DNA of 64,000 nucleotides. Origin: Puniceispirillum sp965657105. GTDB taxonomy: Bacteria > Pseudomonadota > Alphaproteobacteria > Puniceispirillales > Puniceispirillaceae. A program made the position numbers and the translations under genes. The stretch spans positions 39,683 to 103,682 of the forward strand of contig NZ_CBFHNB010000001.1 in assembly GCF_965657105.1 (NCBI RefSeq). Reading direction: 5' to 3'. Under the pieces are notes generated by a model, which saw nothing but the letters and a program-made list of their open reading frames with translations, did not search any database and had not been told where the DNA came from. Positions 16,991 to 26,950 of this stretch are shown here, piece by piece. Every line of letters starts with the position of its first letter. Position 1 is the stretch's first letter.

Positions 16991-17725
16991 TCAATGCCTA
17001 TATTCTGGCTCTTCTTCGTCAAGGATCGTGCGAATCGCCGTCAGATGTGCCTCTTGGTCAGTATCATAATGTTCCCATTGCGATGCTGTTTTTTCAGCAA
17101 CATCGTCAGAAACATACGCCAATGGCATGCCCGATGACAAAGCCGTTATATATGTGCGGCACCCACGCTCAAAATGATAAGCAAGGTCAAATGCCAGTGA
17201 CGGCGTTTCAGCCACCGTCATCAAACCGTGGCTTCCCATCATCATGGTGCGGCGATTACCAAGCAAGGTTGATAAACGTTCCGCTTCATCATCAAGACCC
17301 ATACCATCAAAACCGGTATCTATGGCAACTCTGTTATGATAACGGCAGGTTGTCTGGTCTATGGCGGGCAAGGATGGGTCTTTTAAGGCACTAAGCGCGG
17401 TCGCATAATGCGTGTGAAGATGCACGATACATCGCGCCTGAGGGTTATTACGATGCATTGCACCATGGATCGCCCATGCTGTCGGATCAATATTATCAGC
17501 TTGTTCCTTGGCCGACTTGTGCGCATCCAGCAACAATAGATCACTGGCTTTCATCTTTGAAAAATGCACACCATAGGGATTCATCAAGAATTGCTGGCCG
17601 TCATCTGAAACAGCATAGGAAAAATGATTCGCAATACCCTCATGCATGTTTTCACGTGCTGTCCATCTAAAAATGGCGGCTAGATCACAGCGTGCTTCAT
17701 CAAGATCAACAACTATGTTTGACAT
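16991..17725 (-). CDS. Class II aldolase/adducin family protein
   Basis: 244 aa. The class II aldolase fold is shown by GIANHFSYAV near the N-terminus, the metal-binding HLHTHYATAL, and the later GSHGLMTVAETPSLAFDLAYHFE segment. Members are zinc aldolases (fuculose-phosphate type), decarboxylases or epimerases; several alphaproteobacterial ones have no known substrate. The ATG has GGGAGG 6 nt upstream. It stands alone between proX and the divergent betB; a link to betaine metabolism is only positional. Confidence 0.85.
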   Translation of the reverse strand: MSNIVVDLDEARCDLAAIFRWTARENMHEGIANHFSYAVSDDGQQFLMNPYGVHFSKMKASDLLLLDAHKSAKEQADNIDPTAWAIHGAMHRNNPQARCIVHLHTHYATALSALKDPSLPAIDQTTCRYHNRVAIDTGFDGMGLDDEAERLSTLLGNRRTMMMGSHGLMTVAETPSLAFDLAYHFERGCRTYITALSSGMPLAYVSDDVAEKTASQWEHYDTDQEAHLTAIRTILDEEEPEYRH

Positions 17726-17949
17726 CGTTTACCTCCCAGACTTTATCACAATCCTTAATTGGATTCATGATTCGTCCATAACAGTATGGTGCCGAAAAGA
17801 TCGGGGGTTTGTCCAGACCAATTTATCTGCCAAAGATGAACCAGAATTGACATTTAACGCATAATCGGCAAAGGCTGATACTTAAACAAGGCTGGTTTGC
17901 TATTTAGCTGGCTGAAAAGGCGGCAGATAGATACAAATGCCCCCCGAAA

Positions 17950-17976
17950 CATAATATTAAGTATCATAATATTAAG
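17950..17976. promoter_or_regulatory. Repeat cluster upstream of betB
   Basis: CATAATATTAAG occurs twice as a direct repeat with a 15-nt period (17950-17961 and 17965-17976). The two copies also contain AATATTA and TAATATT arms of an inverted repeat (17953-17973). A separate 10-mer palindrome ATTCTAGAAT follows at 17984-17993. All lie 25-70 nt before the betB ATG, in an AT-rich promoter-like stretch of the 292-nt gap. Operator function is a guess from position. Confidence 0.35.
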
Positions 17977-18017
17977 AATCACAATTCTAGAATCCTATTT
18001 AACAAGGTTAAAGAATC

Positions 18018-19448
18018 ATGCAGAGATGCCAGTCCATAATCGCAGGTAAACCCGTTGCAAGCGGCGAATCGCCAATCGAGAAACGTTATCCGGCAACAGG
18101 TGAAATTATCGCCCATATAGAGCCAGCAACATTGGCGATGCTGGATCAAGCAGTAACCGCCGCAACAGCCGCGCAAAAAATATGGGCGCGCACCGACCGC
18201 ACCGAACGCGCGCGTATTCTGCACAAAGCGGCCGGTTTGATGCGCGACGCGAATGATGAACTAGCCCGCCTTGAAGTGCAGGATGTTGGCAAACTATATA
18301 GTGAAGCGGTCTCAGGTGATGTGCCTAGCGGTCCTGATGCGCTTGATTATTTTGCGTCTTTATCGGCAACCATGACAGGCGACCATTTTAGCTGGGAAGA
18401 TGCCATCGGCTATTCTGAGCGCATCCCGCTTGGGGTTTGCGCCGGCATTGGGGCGTGGAATTATCCGGTGCAGATTGCTTGCTGGAAAGCTGCACCCGCA
18501 CTGGCAACAGGTAATGCCTTTATTCTAAAGCCGTCTGAAGAAACCCCTCTTAGCGGCCAACGCATCGCCGAACTTTTCCATGACGCAGGCCTGCCAGATG
18601 GTCTATTCCAGATTATTCATGGCGACTACCGCATTGGCAAGGCCATTTGCGAACATCCTGGCATTGCCAAGATATCGCTCACAGGCGGTGTTGAAACAGG
18701 CAAGCTGATTATGGCACAAAGCGCATCCACACTCAAAAAAGTAACCTTAGAGCTTGGCGGTAAGTCACCGCTTATTGTGTTTGATGATTGTGATTTTGAT
18801 CTGGCGGTTCAAACCGCACTTGACGCCAATTTCTATACCGCTGGCGAAGTATGCTCAAATGCAACCCGCGTCTTCGTTCAGGACACAATCGCCGAAGATT
18901 TTGTCGCCGCGATGGTTGAAAAAACAAGCGCGATGAGCGTAGGAGACCCCATGGCGGCTGATATACAGATGGGGGCATTAATTTCCGAAAAGCATCTGGG
19001 ACGGGTTCTTGATTATGTTGACATCGGACGAAATGAGGGGGCCACCATTGCCACGGGCGGTAACCGCGTTCACCCTCAGGGGTTTGAAAATGGCTATTTT
19101 ATGGAACCCACAATTCTGACAAATTGCACCGACGATATGCGCGTTGTCCGTGAAGAAATATTCGGCCCCGTGATGTCAGTTCTGACTTTCAGCACCGAAG
19201 ATGAAGCGGTAACCCGGGCGAATGATACTAAATTTGGACTTGGAGCTGGTCTGATGACCAAAGATTTGTCACGCGCGCATCGTGTTGCCAGCCAACTTGA
19301 ATCAGGCAATGTATGGGTGAATACATTTAATATTCTGCCGCCAGGAATGCCATTTGGCGGCGCCAAGAGTTCAGGCTTTGGACGTGAAAACGGCATCTAT
19401 GCCATCGAAGCCTACACTGAGGTCAGATCAACCTATATTCAATTATAA
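18018..19448 (+). CDS. betB: Betaine-aldehyde dehydrogenase
   Basis: 476 aa NAD(P)-dependent aldehyde dehydrogenase. Motifs: GAWNYPVQIACWKAAPALA for the oxyanion/NAD region, LELGGKSPLIVFDD with the general-base Glu, and AGEVCSNATRV with the catalytic Cys. The Cys-Ser-Asn context and overall similarity fit BetB, which oxidises betaine aldehyde to glycine betaine. No choline dehydrogenase gene is adjacent. AAGG lies 10 nt before the ATG. It ends at 19448, immediately next to the stop of the convergent glycosyltransferase gene. Confidence 0.88.
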   Translation: MQRCQSIIAGKPVASGESPIEKRYPATGEIIAHIEPATLAMLDQAVTAATAAQKIWARTDRTERARILHKAAGLMRDANDELARLEVQDVGKLYSEAVSGDVPSGPDALDYFASLSATMTGDHFSWEDAIGYSERIPLGVCAGIGAWNYPVQIACWKAAPALATGNAFILKPSEETPLSGQRIAELFHDAGLPDGLFQIIHGDYRIGKAICEHPGIAKISLTGGVETGKLIMAQSASTLKKVTLELGGKSPLIVFDDCDFDLAVQTALDANFYTAGEVCSNATRVFVQDTIAEDFVAAMVEKTSAMSVGDPMAADIQMGALISEKHLGRVLDYVDIGRNEGATIATGGNRVHPQGFENGYFMEPTILTNCTDDMRVVREEIFGPVMSVLTFSTEDEAVTRANDTKFGLGAGLMTKDLSRAHRVASQLESGNVWVNTFNILPPGMPFGGAKSSGFGRENGIYAIEAYTEVRSTYIQL

Positions 19449-20606
19449 TCATTCAAATAGATTTGGTGGTTTGGTTGGTGCGTAATGCGAGGCCAACATG
19501 CTTTGCAATTTGGCGGATTGTGTTGCCGCGTCGAATTCAGCGCGCAACCGGCGTTGGGCTTTTGCCACCATCGCTGGCACATTGGATATGGACGCAAAGC
19601 GCGTTAGTGCCGATGCTAGCGACGCACTGTCATTTTCCGTTGCCAGAATACCGCTGACATTATCGGTAATGATTTCGGGAATGCCTGCATGATTGGTGGC
19701 GATCACCGGACAACCAGCGCGAATAGCTTCAAGGATCACCGTTGGCAGCCCCTCACAATCACCATCTGGCGCTTGATGACTTGGCACCACGACCGCACTG
19801 CATGACCGCATCCGCAAGGCCAATTGTTCAGGTGTTTGCCAACCCAGAAATGAAACATTCGGAATACCGTTCGCCATCTCACGAAGCTGATTTGCATCCG
19901 GACCAGTGCCTGCAATATCAAGCCCTTTTATGCCATTAGCCTTACCGCTTTGATGTAGCATTCGTAAGGCTGTCAGCAAAACATCAACACCCTTTTTACC
20001 TACCAAACGGCCAATGAATAATAACCGGCCATCCCGTGATGTTGGTGCTTGAATATCCGCTAGATCGATTCCGATATAATGGGTAATCAGCTTATGCTTG
20101 GGAAAGCCCTGCGCCTCAAGTCGCCGTGCCACAAAATTGGATACACATAAAAATCCATTCGCATATTCTTGAAGTGACGTCAGCCGTCTTTGATAGATAG
20201 TGGGCAACAAACGTGTGCGTTCATGCGTAAATTTAGTTGCATCACCACCGTGATAGGTCACATAAAGCGGAATACCCAACCGCTCTGCAACTGGCAAAGC
20301 CAGTGCCCCCCCACGTCCAAAATGCGCGTGAAGAACCTGCGGTTGTAATGCCCGCAAAGACTTGTAAAATGGTGAAAATCCGGTTTGTTTGAAAATCGTC
20401 GTGCCAAGCGCTGTTCGCGCTGTTAGGCGCTTTGGCGCGTCAAGTTCATTGGCGCGCCAGCCAATTTTATTTGCAAGATAGACTGGGCGTAATCGGTCAA
20501 AACTGATGTAGTGTGATGCAATGAAACCTTCCGAGGGCAATAAAAGCTTATCCCTGAAAATCAGGCATGTCTGATGGTGCGCATCATTCGGCATATCAAT
20601 TGTCAT
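19449..20606 (-). CDS. GT4-family glycosyltransferase
   Basis: 385 aa with a GT-B fold. The N-terminal half has VLHAHFGRGGALALPVAERL and YVTYHGGDATKF; the C-terminal donor domain has FIGRLVGKKGVDVLLTAL and the E-x7-E motif in CEGLPTVILEAIRAGCPVIA. It transfers a sugar from an activated donor, probably for surface polysaccharide or glycolipid. The start overlaps the end of the Lrp gene by 11 nt, so the two are probably co-transcribed; the biological link is unclear. Confidence 0.88.
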   Translation of the reverse strand: MTIDMPNDAHHQTCLIFRDKLLLPSEGFIASHYISFDRLRPVYLANKIGWRANELDAPKRLTARTALGTTIFKQTGFSPFYKSLRALQPQVLHAHFGRGGALALPVAERLGIPLYVTYHGGDATKFTHERTRLLPTIYQRRLTSLQEYANGFLCVSNFVARRLEAQGFPKHKLITHYIGIDLADIQAPTSRDGRLLFIGRLVGKKGVDVLLTALRMLHQSGKANGIKGLDIAGTGPDANQLREMANGIPNVSFLGWQTPEQLALRMRSCSAVVVPSHQAPDGDCEGLPTVILEAIRAGCPVIATNHAGIPEIITDNVSGILATENDSASLASALTRFASISNVPAMVAKAQRRLRAEFDAATQSAKLQSMLASHYAPTKPPNLFE

Positions 20607-21066
20607 CCTCGCTCCCTGACAGGGGTAAAGCAGTGGTATATTTTATTTCTTCCATCGCAAAGGATGAACTGACATCGGTGAGCTCGACATTGGCAATCAA
20701 TGTTTGATAAAAGCGATCATAGGCCTTCATATCCGGCACCACAACCCGAAGCAGATAGTCAACCTCACCACTCATGCGGTAAAACTCCACAACTTCAGGC
20801 ATGCCCGCCACCATATCAGCAAAGTTTTTGAGCCAGTCAGCATTATGCTGATCAGTGCGCACAGCAACAAAGACCGACATGCCCACACCCATTTTCTGTG
20901 GGTCCAGCAACGCAACACGTTTCCGGATTAAGCCATCTTCTTCCATGCGCTGGATGCGTCGCCAGCATGGCGTGACCGACAACCCCACCTTGCGCGCAAT
21001 ATCGGCAACGGGCTGGGCTGCATTGTTTTGAAGTTCGGCAAGAATTTTTCTGTCTGTTTTATCCAT
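20596..21066 (-). CDS. Lrp/AsnC-family transcriptional regulator
   Basis: 156 aa from ATG 21066 (MDKTDRKILAELQNN). An AsnC-type helix-turn-helix fills residues 1-60 (VADIARKVGLSVTPCWRRI), followed by a RAM ligand-binding domain (GMSVFVAVRT, MSGEVDYLLRVVVPDM). These regulators sense amino acids and often act on a neighbouring gene. The effector is unknown. Unusually, a glycosyltransferase gene follows in overlap rather than a transporter or amino-acid enzyme. Confidence 0.92.
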   Translation of the reverse strand: MDKTDRKILAELQNNAAQPVADIARKVGLSVTPCWRRIQRMEEDGLIRKRVALLDPQKMGVGMSVFVAVRTDQHNADWLKNFADMVAGMPEVVEFYRMSGEVDYLLRVVVPDMKAYDRFYQTLIANVELTDVSSSFAMEEIKYTTALPLSGSEDDN

Positions 21067-21266
21067 GATAAAAGGTCCATTAGGTTTTGGACAAAATTGG
21101 TGGCAAAAACACAATTAAAACGCAAAATCATTGCTAATCTGTAACACAAATATCGATAATAGGGAAAAAATATCTAGTTCTTTAGAATGCCACTATTGTG
21201 ATTTTCTTGAACAAGGCATATTTCAACGCTTGCATTCAGCAAAGGCTATCGGCAGTATCACGCCTC

Positions 21267-22232
21267 ATGGCACAGACAGAACCAAACCTTATCAATCTAG
21301 TCAAAGTTGACATGCCGCAGCCTGCCATTGTGACCAGCAATGACTGGCATGATTATGCGCTTATCGATAGCGGACATCAGCGCAAATTAGAACGATTTGG
21401 AAAATTCTATTTTATTCGTCCTGAGCCACAGGCGATGTGGTCGCCGCGCCTTGATGAAGGTGCGTGGCAAGCCGATGGCGTCTTTGTTGCTAGCCATAAC
21501 GAAACTGACAGCGGTGAAGGCGGTGGCTGGAAACTGCAAAACAACCTGCCTGATAATTGGCTGGTCAGCTATCAGAATTTGCGCTTTTTTGCGCGCCCAA
21601 CACCATTTCGCCATCTTGGCTTTTTCCCCGAACAGGCCGCGCATTGGGACTGGTGTGCTGATGCGATCAAACAACGCCTTATCAGCCAGCCAGACACACG
21701 TCCGCGCATACTGAATCTGTTTGCCTATTCAGGCGTTGCAAGTTTGCACGCCGCCGCCGCCGGGGCTGATGTCACACATCTTGACGCCAGTAAAAAGGCA
21801 GTGGCTCACGCTTTTGAAAATCGCGACGCGTCGGACATGCAAGATGCGCCGATCCGCTTTATCACCGATGACGCCATGCGTTTTGTCGAACGTGAAATCA
21901 GACGTGGACGCCACTATGATGGCATTATTATGGACCCCCCAAAATATGGCCGCGGGCCAAAAGGCGAATTTTGGCGTATCGAAGACGATCTGCCAGCTTT
22001 ATTGAAAGCATGTCGGAGACTGTTATCAGACAATCCTCTTTTCATGGTGCTGACCATTTATGCCATTCGCGCATCGTCCTTGGCTGCGCATTATGCTATG
22101 GCCGAAGCGGTCAACGGTCTTGGCGGCACCGTCACCTGTGGCGAACTGGCTGTGCAAGAAGACATGATCAAAGAGCATGACGCAAGACGGGTGGTATCGC
22201 AGGCCAATTTTGCCCGCTGGCATGCGGGGTGA
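21267..22232 (+). CDS. Class I SAM-dependent rRNA methyltransferase (RlmI-like)
   Basis: 321 aa from ATG 21267. A short N-terminal arm precedes a SAM-binding Rossmann domain with motif I NLFAYSGVASLHAAAAGA, motif II VTHLDAS, and the motif IV active-site block IIMDPPKYGRGPKGEFW. This resembles the RlmI/RlmK-type 23S rRNA cytosine-C5 methyltransferases, but the N-terminal PUA domain of RlmI is not obvious. It converges on the TrmH-type gene with a 7-nt gap. Confidence 0.82.
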   Translation: MAQTEPNLINLVKVDMPQPAIVTSNDWHDYALIDSGHQRKLERFGKFYFIRPEPQAMWSPRLDEGAWQADGVFVASHNETDSGEGGGWKLQNNLPDNWLVSYQNLRFFARPTPFRHLGFFPEQAAHWDWCADAIKQRLISQPDTRPRILNLFAYSGVASLHAAAAGADVTHLDASKKAVAHAFENRDASDMQDAPIRFITDDAMRFVEREIRRGRHYDGIIMDPPKYGRGPKGEFWRIEDDLPALLKACRRLLSDNPLFMVLTIYAIRASSLAAHYAMAEAVNGLGGTVTCGELAVQEDMIKEHDARRVVSQANFARWHAG

Positions 22233-22239
22233 TTTCAGC

Positions 22240-23070
22240 CTATCGGCGGTTTCGCAACGCCTCATATAAAGTGACGCCTGTTGCCACTGCAAGATTCAAC
22301 GAGTCCGAACGTCCTAACATCGGCAGACGGATCAACTGTGTACAAAGCTGCATCAGGCTAGGGGGCAAACCAGCCTGTTCATTGCCCATCAAGATCATCA
22401 ATGCGCCACTATAATCAGCATCTCGGTAATCAACAGAGGCGGGCAAAGCCGTGCCAATAATCTGGCCGTCTTGGTTTGTCCATTGCCGGGCAAATGCAAC
22501 GAAATCTGGCTGATTGCATTGCACAATTTCAACGTTGAATATGGCTCCCATTGATGCGCGCACCGCTTCAACCGAATATGGGTCTGTGCAATCGTCAATC
22601 AGGATGATGCCTCTGGCACCAGCCGCATCAGCACTGCGCATGATGGTGCCCAGATTGCCCGGATCACGCACGCGATCAAGCGCCACCCATGGACGAGATG
22701 GATCAGGCGCAACCGCATCAAGATCAGTCCATTTTTGTCGAAACGCGCCAAGCAGCATTTGCGGATTGTCTTTGCGGCTGATTCGTTGCAACAGCTTTTC
22801 GGACATCGGCAAGGCGCGCCCATCGGCACGATCAAGTGCATCCAGCAGCTTTCGCACATGTGTTTCATTGTCGCGACCTGCCAGAAATGCAAGCCTATGC
22901 ATGTCCCAACCAAGCGCAACAGCTTCATTGCATATGCGCGTTCCTTCAGCCAGAAACCAGCCTGACTGGCGCCGGTATTTGCGTTCATGCAAAGCGCGCA
23001 GAAACTTGACCTCAGCATTGGCGGTGCTGGTAATTGGTGCCGGAATAGTTACGTGGTGGTTGTTTGTCAT
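22240..23070 (-). CDS. TrmH/SpoU-family RNA 2'-O-methyltransferase
   Basis: 276 aa from ATG 23070. N-terminal substrate-binding domain (KFLRALHERKYRRQSGWFLAEG) and C-terminal SPOUT knot with the three motifs: RDPGNLGTIMRSADAAG, ILMGNEQAGLP, and LNLAVATGVTLYEALR. It methylates ribose in tRNA or rRNA; the target is not readable. Two RNA methyltransferase genes converge here. Confidence 0.92.
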   Translation of the reverse strand: MTNNHHVTIPAPITSTANAEVKFLRALHERKYRRQSGWFLAEGTRICNEAVALGWDMHRLAFLAGRDNETHVRKLLDALDRADGRALPMSEKLLQRISRKDNPQMLLGAFRQKWTDLDAVAPDPSRPWVALDRVRDPGNLGTIMRSADAAGARGIILIDDCTDPYSVEAVRASMGAIFNVEIVQCNQPDFVAFARQWTNQDGQIIGTALPASVDYRDADYSGALMILMGNEQAGLPPSLMQLCTQLIRLPMLGRSDSLNLAVATGVTLYEALRNRR

Positions 23071-23292
23071 GAGCGCTATGTAGCAAAATTGTGGAGATGA
23101 CACCATAGCTTGTGCATCTACGAAAGTTCATATATCGCGGCTCTTTTGCTTGGAAAGCATCATGCAACCGCAATGAAGAATTATTTTAGATCAAAATGAC
23201 GTGAATTTGCACTTTTTTATTTGGCTTGCGACAAATTCCCCATAATGTGGTGATTATTAAAAGGGTAAAACCCCGCCGCTTTGAAGGATACC

Positions 23293-24285
23293 ATGATGAG
23301 CGCACAAACCATAAAAAGCCTCTTGCGAAATGACGATCAAGCATCAACGCAAAAAATTGGATTTTTACTTTTAAATGATTTTTCCATGCTGGCTTTTTCC
23401 GCCGCGATTGAACCTTTGCGAGTAGCTAATCGGCAAAGCAACAAAGACCTGTTCGACTGGGTGATTGCCAGCATTGATGGGACCCCAAGCATGGCTAGTA
23501 ATGGCGTGGTTATTTCGTGCGATGGCGCCTCTGATATTCTACAGAACTGCCGCATGGTATTCGTCTGTGCTGGCGTCAATGTACGCGCCAACACCAATAA
23601 GTCAGTTTTGAATATTGTCCGGCGTCTCGACCGCAATGGAGCCGTGATTGGCGCGATCTGTACCGGCACCTATGTCATGGCGGCGGCAGGTTTGCTTGAA
23701 GGACGACGCTGCACAATACACTGGGAAAATATCGATGGGTTAGCCGAGGAATTTCCTGAACTGGAAATCACCAATGACCTGTTTGAGGTTGATGGCACAC
23801 GCGTCACCTGCTCGGGCGGAACCGCGGCTCTTGATATGATGCTGAACTTGATCACGCAAACACATGGTGCACAGCTTGCAGCCGAGGTGTCAGATCAATT
23901 TATTCATGACCGTATCCGCGAACCCACCGACCGCCAGCGTATGGAACTTCGTTCACGTATTGGTGTCAGCCATCCAAAATTGCTTGCTGTTGTCAAAACC
24001 ATGGAAGACAATCTGGAAGAACCACTGGCGCAAACAGCCATTGCCCGCATGACAAATCTGTCAACACGGCAGCTTGAACGCTTATTTAGAAAATATCTGA
24101 ATACTACGCCAACACGTTACTATTTGAATTTGCGACTAGCGCGTGCACGGCATCTTTTAAGACAGACATCAATGTCGATACTGTCTGTTGCACTGGCCTG
24201 TGGTTTTGTATCTGCATCGCATTTTTCAAAATGCTATCGTGAATGCTATGGCCGAACACCGCGCGCTGAACGAAGCCCAAATTAG
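23293..24285 (+). CDS. GlxA-family AraC-type regulator, GbdR-like
   Basis: About 330 aa; AAGGA lies 4 nt before ATG 23293 and a second ATG follows at once. The N-terminal DJ-1/GATase1-like domain (IGFLLLNDFSMLAFSAAIEPLRVANR, split here as FLLLNDFSMLAF and AIEPLRVANR; CTGTYVMAAAGLLEG; CTIHWENIDG) joins a C-terminal AraC HTH (LSTRQLERLFRKYLNTTP, ACGFVSASHFSKCYRE). The pattern matches GbdR/CdhR regulators, which sense glycine betaine, dimethylglycine or carnitine. With proXWV and betB nearby a betaine-responsive role is likely, but unproven. Confidence 0.85.
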   Translation: MMSAQTIKSLLRNDDQASTQKIGFLLLNDFSMLAFSAAIEPLRVANRQSNKDLFDWVIASIDGTPSMASNGVVISCDGASDILQNCRMVFVCAGVNVRANTNKSVLNIVRRLDRNGAVIGAICTGTYVMAAAGLLEGRRCTIHWENIDGLAEEFPELEITNDLFEVDGTRVTCSGGTAALDMMLNLITQTHGAQLAAEVSDQFIHDRIREPTDRQRMELRSRIGVSHPKLLAVVKTMEDNLEEPLAQTAIARMTNLSTRQLERLFRKYLNTTPTRYYLNLRLARARHLLRQTSMSILSVALACGFVSASHFSKCYRECYGRTPRAERSPN

Positions 24286-24329
24286 CGCCGTTTTAAGCGC
24301 CTCAACCCCATAGATCGATTAGGTGATGC

Positions 24330-24743
24330 TTAACGAGCCGCCGCTTTAATCGCCCCCAGCATACTGGCAAGACCATTTTTTCGTGTTGCCGATAGATGCG
24401 AGTCGAGCCCTATTGCGCTCAGGAAGTCAGCCTCTGTTTCACGAATTTCACGAGCATCCCGCCCAGAATAAACGCGAAGCAACAGCGCCACTAGCCCTTG
24501 CACAATTGCGGCGTCGGACTCTGCTAGGAAAATAATCTTGTCATCATCCTGCTGTTCACTGGCAAAATAGACAACTGACTGGCAGCCCCGAAGCCGATGA
24601 TCATCATCACGATATTGCGGGGGAAAATCTGCTAACTTACGCCCCTGATCGATCAATAATTGATAGCGATCCTCCCAATCATCAAAGAATGAAAACTCCT
24701 CGATGATGGCCTGCGCTTCTTCTTTAGCTGTATTGACCGACAT
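24330..24743 (-). CDS. sufE: SufE-family sulfur acceptor
   Basis: 137 aa, normal SufE length. It accepts persulfide sulfur from the cysteine desulfurase SufS for Fe-S cluster assembly. The key Cys sits in DHRLRGCQSVVYF near residue 54; the EFSFFDDWEDRYQLLIDQGR start is typical. It is separate from any suf operon here and lies 36 nt downstream of nothing obvious but the mutB stop on the same strand side; the Fe-S enzymes nearby (XdhA, CoxS-like) are only clients by inference. Confidence 0.93.
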   Translation of the reverse strand: MSVNTAKEEAQAIIEEFSFFDDWEDRYQLLIDQGRKLADFPPQYRDDDHRLRGCQSVVYFASEQQDDDKIIFLAESDAAIVQGLVALLLRVYSGRDAREIRETEADFLSAIGLDSHLSATRKNGLASMLGAIKAAAR

Positions 24744-24778
24744 AACACTTAATCCATTTCATTTAGGGTCGCTATTAC

Positions 24779-26950
24779 CTAGCTGATATTGCGCCGCCGT
24801 GCCAATAGATCAAGTAGGCGTGATGCCGCATCAACAGATTTTGTGCCTGGCAGAAACACTGCTGCCGCGCCAGCTTTGCGTAAAGCCGGAATATCACCTG
24901 GCGGTATCACACCACCTACGACCAGTTCGATATGCTGACCTTCACCTTTATCGAGGCGTTGCCGCAAAGCTGGCACCTGACTAAGATGACTTGCCGCCAA
25001 TGTCGAAATACCAACCGCATCGACATCCATCGAAACCGCCATCTCATAGACTTCATCCGGATTTTGGAATAGCGGTCCGATCGTGACATCGAACCCTATA
25101 TCAGAAAAGGCCGATGCAATGACTTTCTGTCCGCGATCATGCCCATCTTGACCAAGTTTAGCGATCAAAATACGGGGTGGACGGCCCGTTGCTGTTATAA
25201 AAGCCTCTATGCGCGCTGTTACAATCGACAGATCCTCGGCGCCAGTCATCTGTTGCCGCCAAACCCCCTTCACCGCTTTGATTTCAGCTTTATGACGACC
25301 AAATTCTGTCGCCAGCGCCGATGATATTTCTCCCACCGTTGCCCGGCATCGCGCCGCTTCGATGGCAAAGGGCATCAGATTATGAGATCCCGATGCAGCA
25401 TTTTCCAACGCCGCTAATGCCGCCTTGACCTTGGCTTCATCGCGCGCATGCTTTAACCGTTTCAACTGGGCAATTTGCTGGGCACGGACATCGGCATTGT
25501 CAATACGGCGCACCTGCACCTCTTCATCAGCTGTATCTGTGTCGGCGGTTTCATTAACAGGCTGATATTTATTAACCCCAATGATCGTTTGTGTGCCCGA
25601 ATCAATCTTGGCCTGGGTGATGGTGGCAACCTCTTCGATACGCAATTTTGGCAAGCCATCTTCTATCGCTTTGGCCATCCCACCCATGGCTTCAATCTCA
25701 CTCATATGCTGGCGACATTTATCAGCCAGATCACGTGTCAGACGTTCAATCAGATAAGAACCACCAAATGGATCTATGACATGCGCCATATTGGCTTCAT
25801 GTTGCAGATGAAGCTGGGTATTTCGGGCGATCCTGGCCGCGTAATCGGTGGGGAGTCCAAGCGCCTCGTCAAGTGAGTTAGTATGGAGCGATTGCGTTTG
25901 CCCTGCCACCGCCGCCGCCGCCTCGATACAGGTGCGTGGCACATTATTAAACACATCCTGCGCGGCCAGCGACCATCCCGATGTTTGACAATGCGTACGA
26001 AGCATCAAGGATTTAGGGTTTTTTGGCGCAAAATTCTGCTGCATGATTTCGGCCCATAACAGGCGTGCCGCTCGCAATTTTGCGATTTCCATATAAAAAT
26101 TCATGCCTGTTGCAAAGAAAAAGGACAAACGCGGCACAAAAGCATCGACATCAAGTCCAGCCGCAACCCCAGCGCGAACATATTCCAGCCCGTCTGCAAG
26201 CGTATAGGCAAGCTCCAGATCAGCCGAAGCACCAGCTTCCTGCATATGATAGCCCGACACAGAAATGAAATTGAATTTCGGCATATGGTCAGCGCAATAG
26301 GCAAAAATGTCAGAAATGATCCGCATCGAGGGTGCTGGCGGGTAAATATAGGTATTACGCACCATAAACTCTTTCAGCACGTCATTCTGAATCGTGCCGG
26401 TCAAGGCTTCAGGCGGCACGCCCTGTTCTTCCGCCGCAACGACAAACAAGGCCAGAACAGGCAAAACGGCGCCATTCATCGTCATCGACACACTCATGCG
26501 GTCAAGCGGAATATCACGGAACAACACATTCATATCCAGAATAGAATCGATCGCAACGCCTGCCATGCCCACATCGTCAGCAACAAGCGGATTATCCGAG
26601 TCATATCCGCGATGCGTTGGCAAATCGAACGCGACCGAAAGCCCCATCTGGCCAGCAGCCAAATTCCGGCGATAAAAAGCGTTGGATTCTTCGGCTGTCG
26701 AAAATCCGGCATATTGGCGAATGGTCCAGGGCCGTATCGCATACATGGTGGGATAGATACCCCGCACATAAGGCGCAATGCCTGGCTGTTGCCCAGCTAT
26801 ATCAGCCATCGACATATCCTGCGGCATAGCCATCGACTCAATATCGATCGCTTCTACCGTATTATAGTGCCCACGATACGCGGATGTGGCACCGCGAAAA
26901 GACGCCGCATCAGCCAAGTTTATTTGGGTAAAATCAGGAAAATCACGCAT
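24779..26950 (-). CDS. mutB: Methylmalonyl-CoA mutase, large (catalytic) subunit
   Basis: 723 aa. TIM-barrel substrate domain (TMYAIRPWTIRQYAGFSTAEESNAF in its parts RPWTIRQYAG and STAEESNAFYRRN) and a C-terminal B12 domain with the cobalt-ligand motif KLGQDGHDRGQKVIASAF (DxHxxG). It interconverts methylmalonyl-CoA and succinyl-CoA. ATG 26950 overlaps the mutA stop by 8 nt (ATGCGTGA). It takes propionyl-derived carbon, here plausibly from DMSP via AcuI and from valine via MmsA. No MeaB chaperone gene is adjacent. Confidence 0.96.
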   Translation of the reverse strand: MRDFPDFTQINLADAASFRGATSAYRGHYNTVEAIDIESMAMPQDMSMADIAGQQPGIAPYVRGIYPTMYAIRPWTIRQYAGFSTAEESNAFYRRNLAAGQMGLSVAFDLPTHRGYDSDNPLVADDVGMAGVAIDSILDMNVLFRDIPLDRMSVSMTMNGAVLPVLALFVVAAEEQGVPPEALTGTIQNDVLKEFMVRNTYIYPPAPSMRIISDIFAYCADHMPKFNFISVSGYHMQEAGASADLELAYTLADGLEYVRAGVAAGLDVDAFVPRLSFFFATGMNFYMEIAKLRAARLLWAEIMQQNFAPKNPKSLMLRTHCQTSGWSLAAQDVFNNVPRTCIEAAAAVAGQTQSLHTNSLDEALGLPTDYAARIARNTQLHLQHEANMAHVIDPFGGSYLIERLTRDLADKCRQHMSEIEAMGGMAKAIEDGLPKLRIEEVATITQAKIDSGTQTIIGVNKYQPVNETADTDTADEEVQVRRIDNADVRAQQIAQLKRLKHARDEAKVKAALAALENAASGSHNLMPFAIEAARCRATVGEISSALATEFGRHKAEIKAVKGVWRQQMTGAEDLSIVTARIEAFITATGRPPRILIAKLGQDGHDRGQKVIASAFSDIGFDVTIGPLFQNPDEVYEMAVSMDVDAVGISTLAASHLSQVPALRQRLDKGEGQHIELVVGGVIPPGDIPALRKAGAAAVFLPGTKSVDAASRLLDLLARRRNIS

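Noticed and set aside
22514..23083. 189-codon plus-strand frame
   Set aside because: Opposite the TrmH-type gene, Ser/Arg-rich shadow without a ribosome site.
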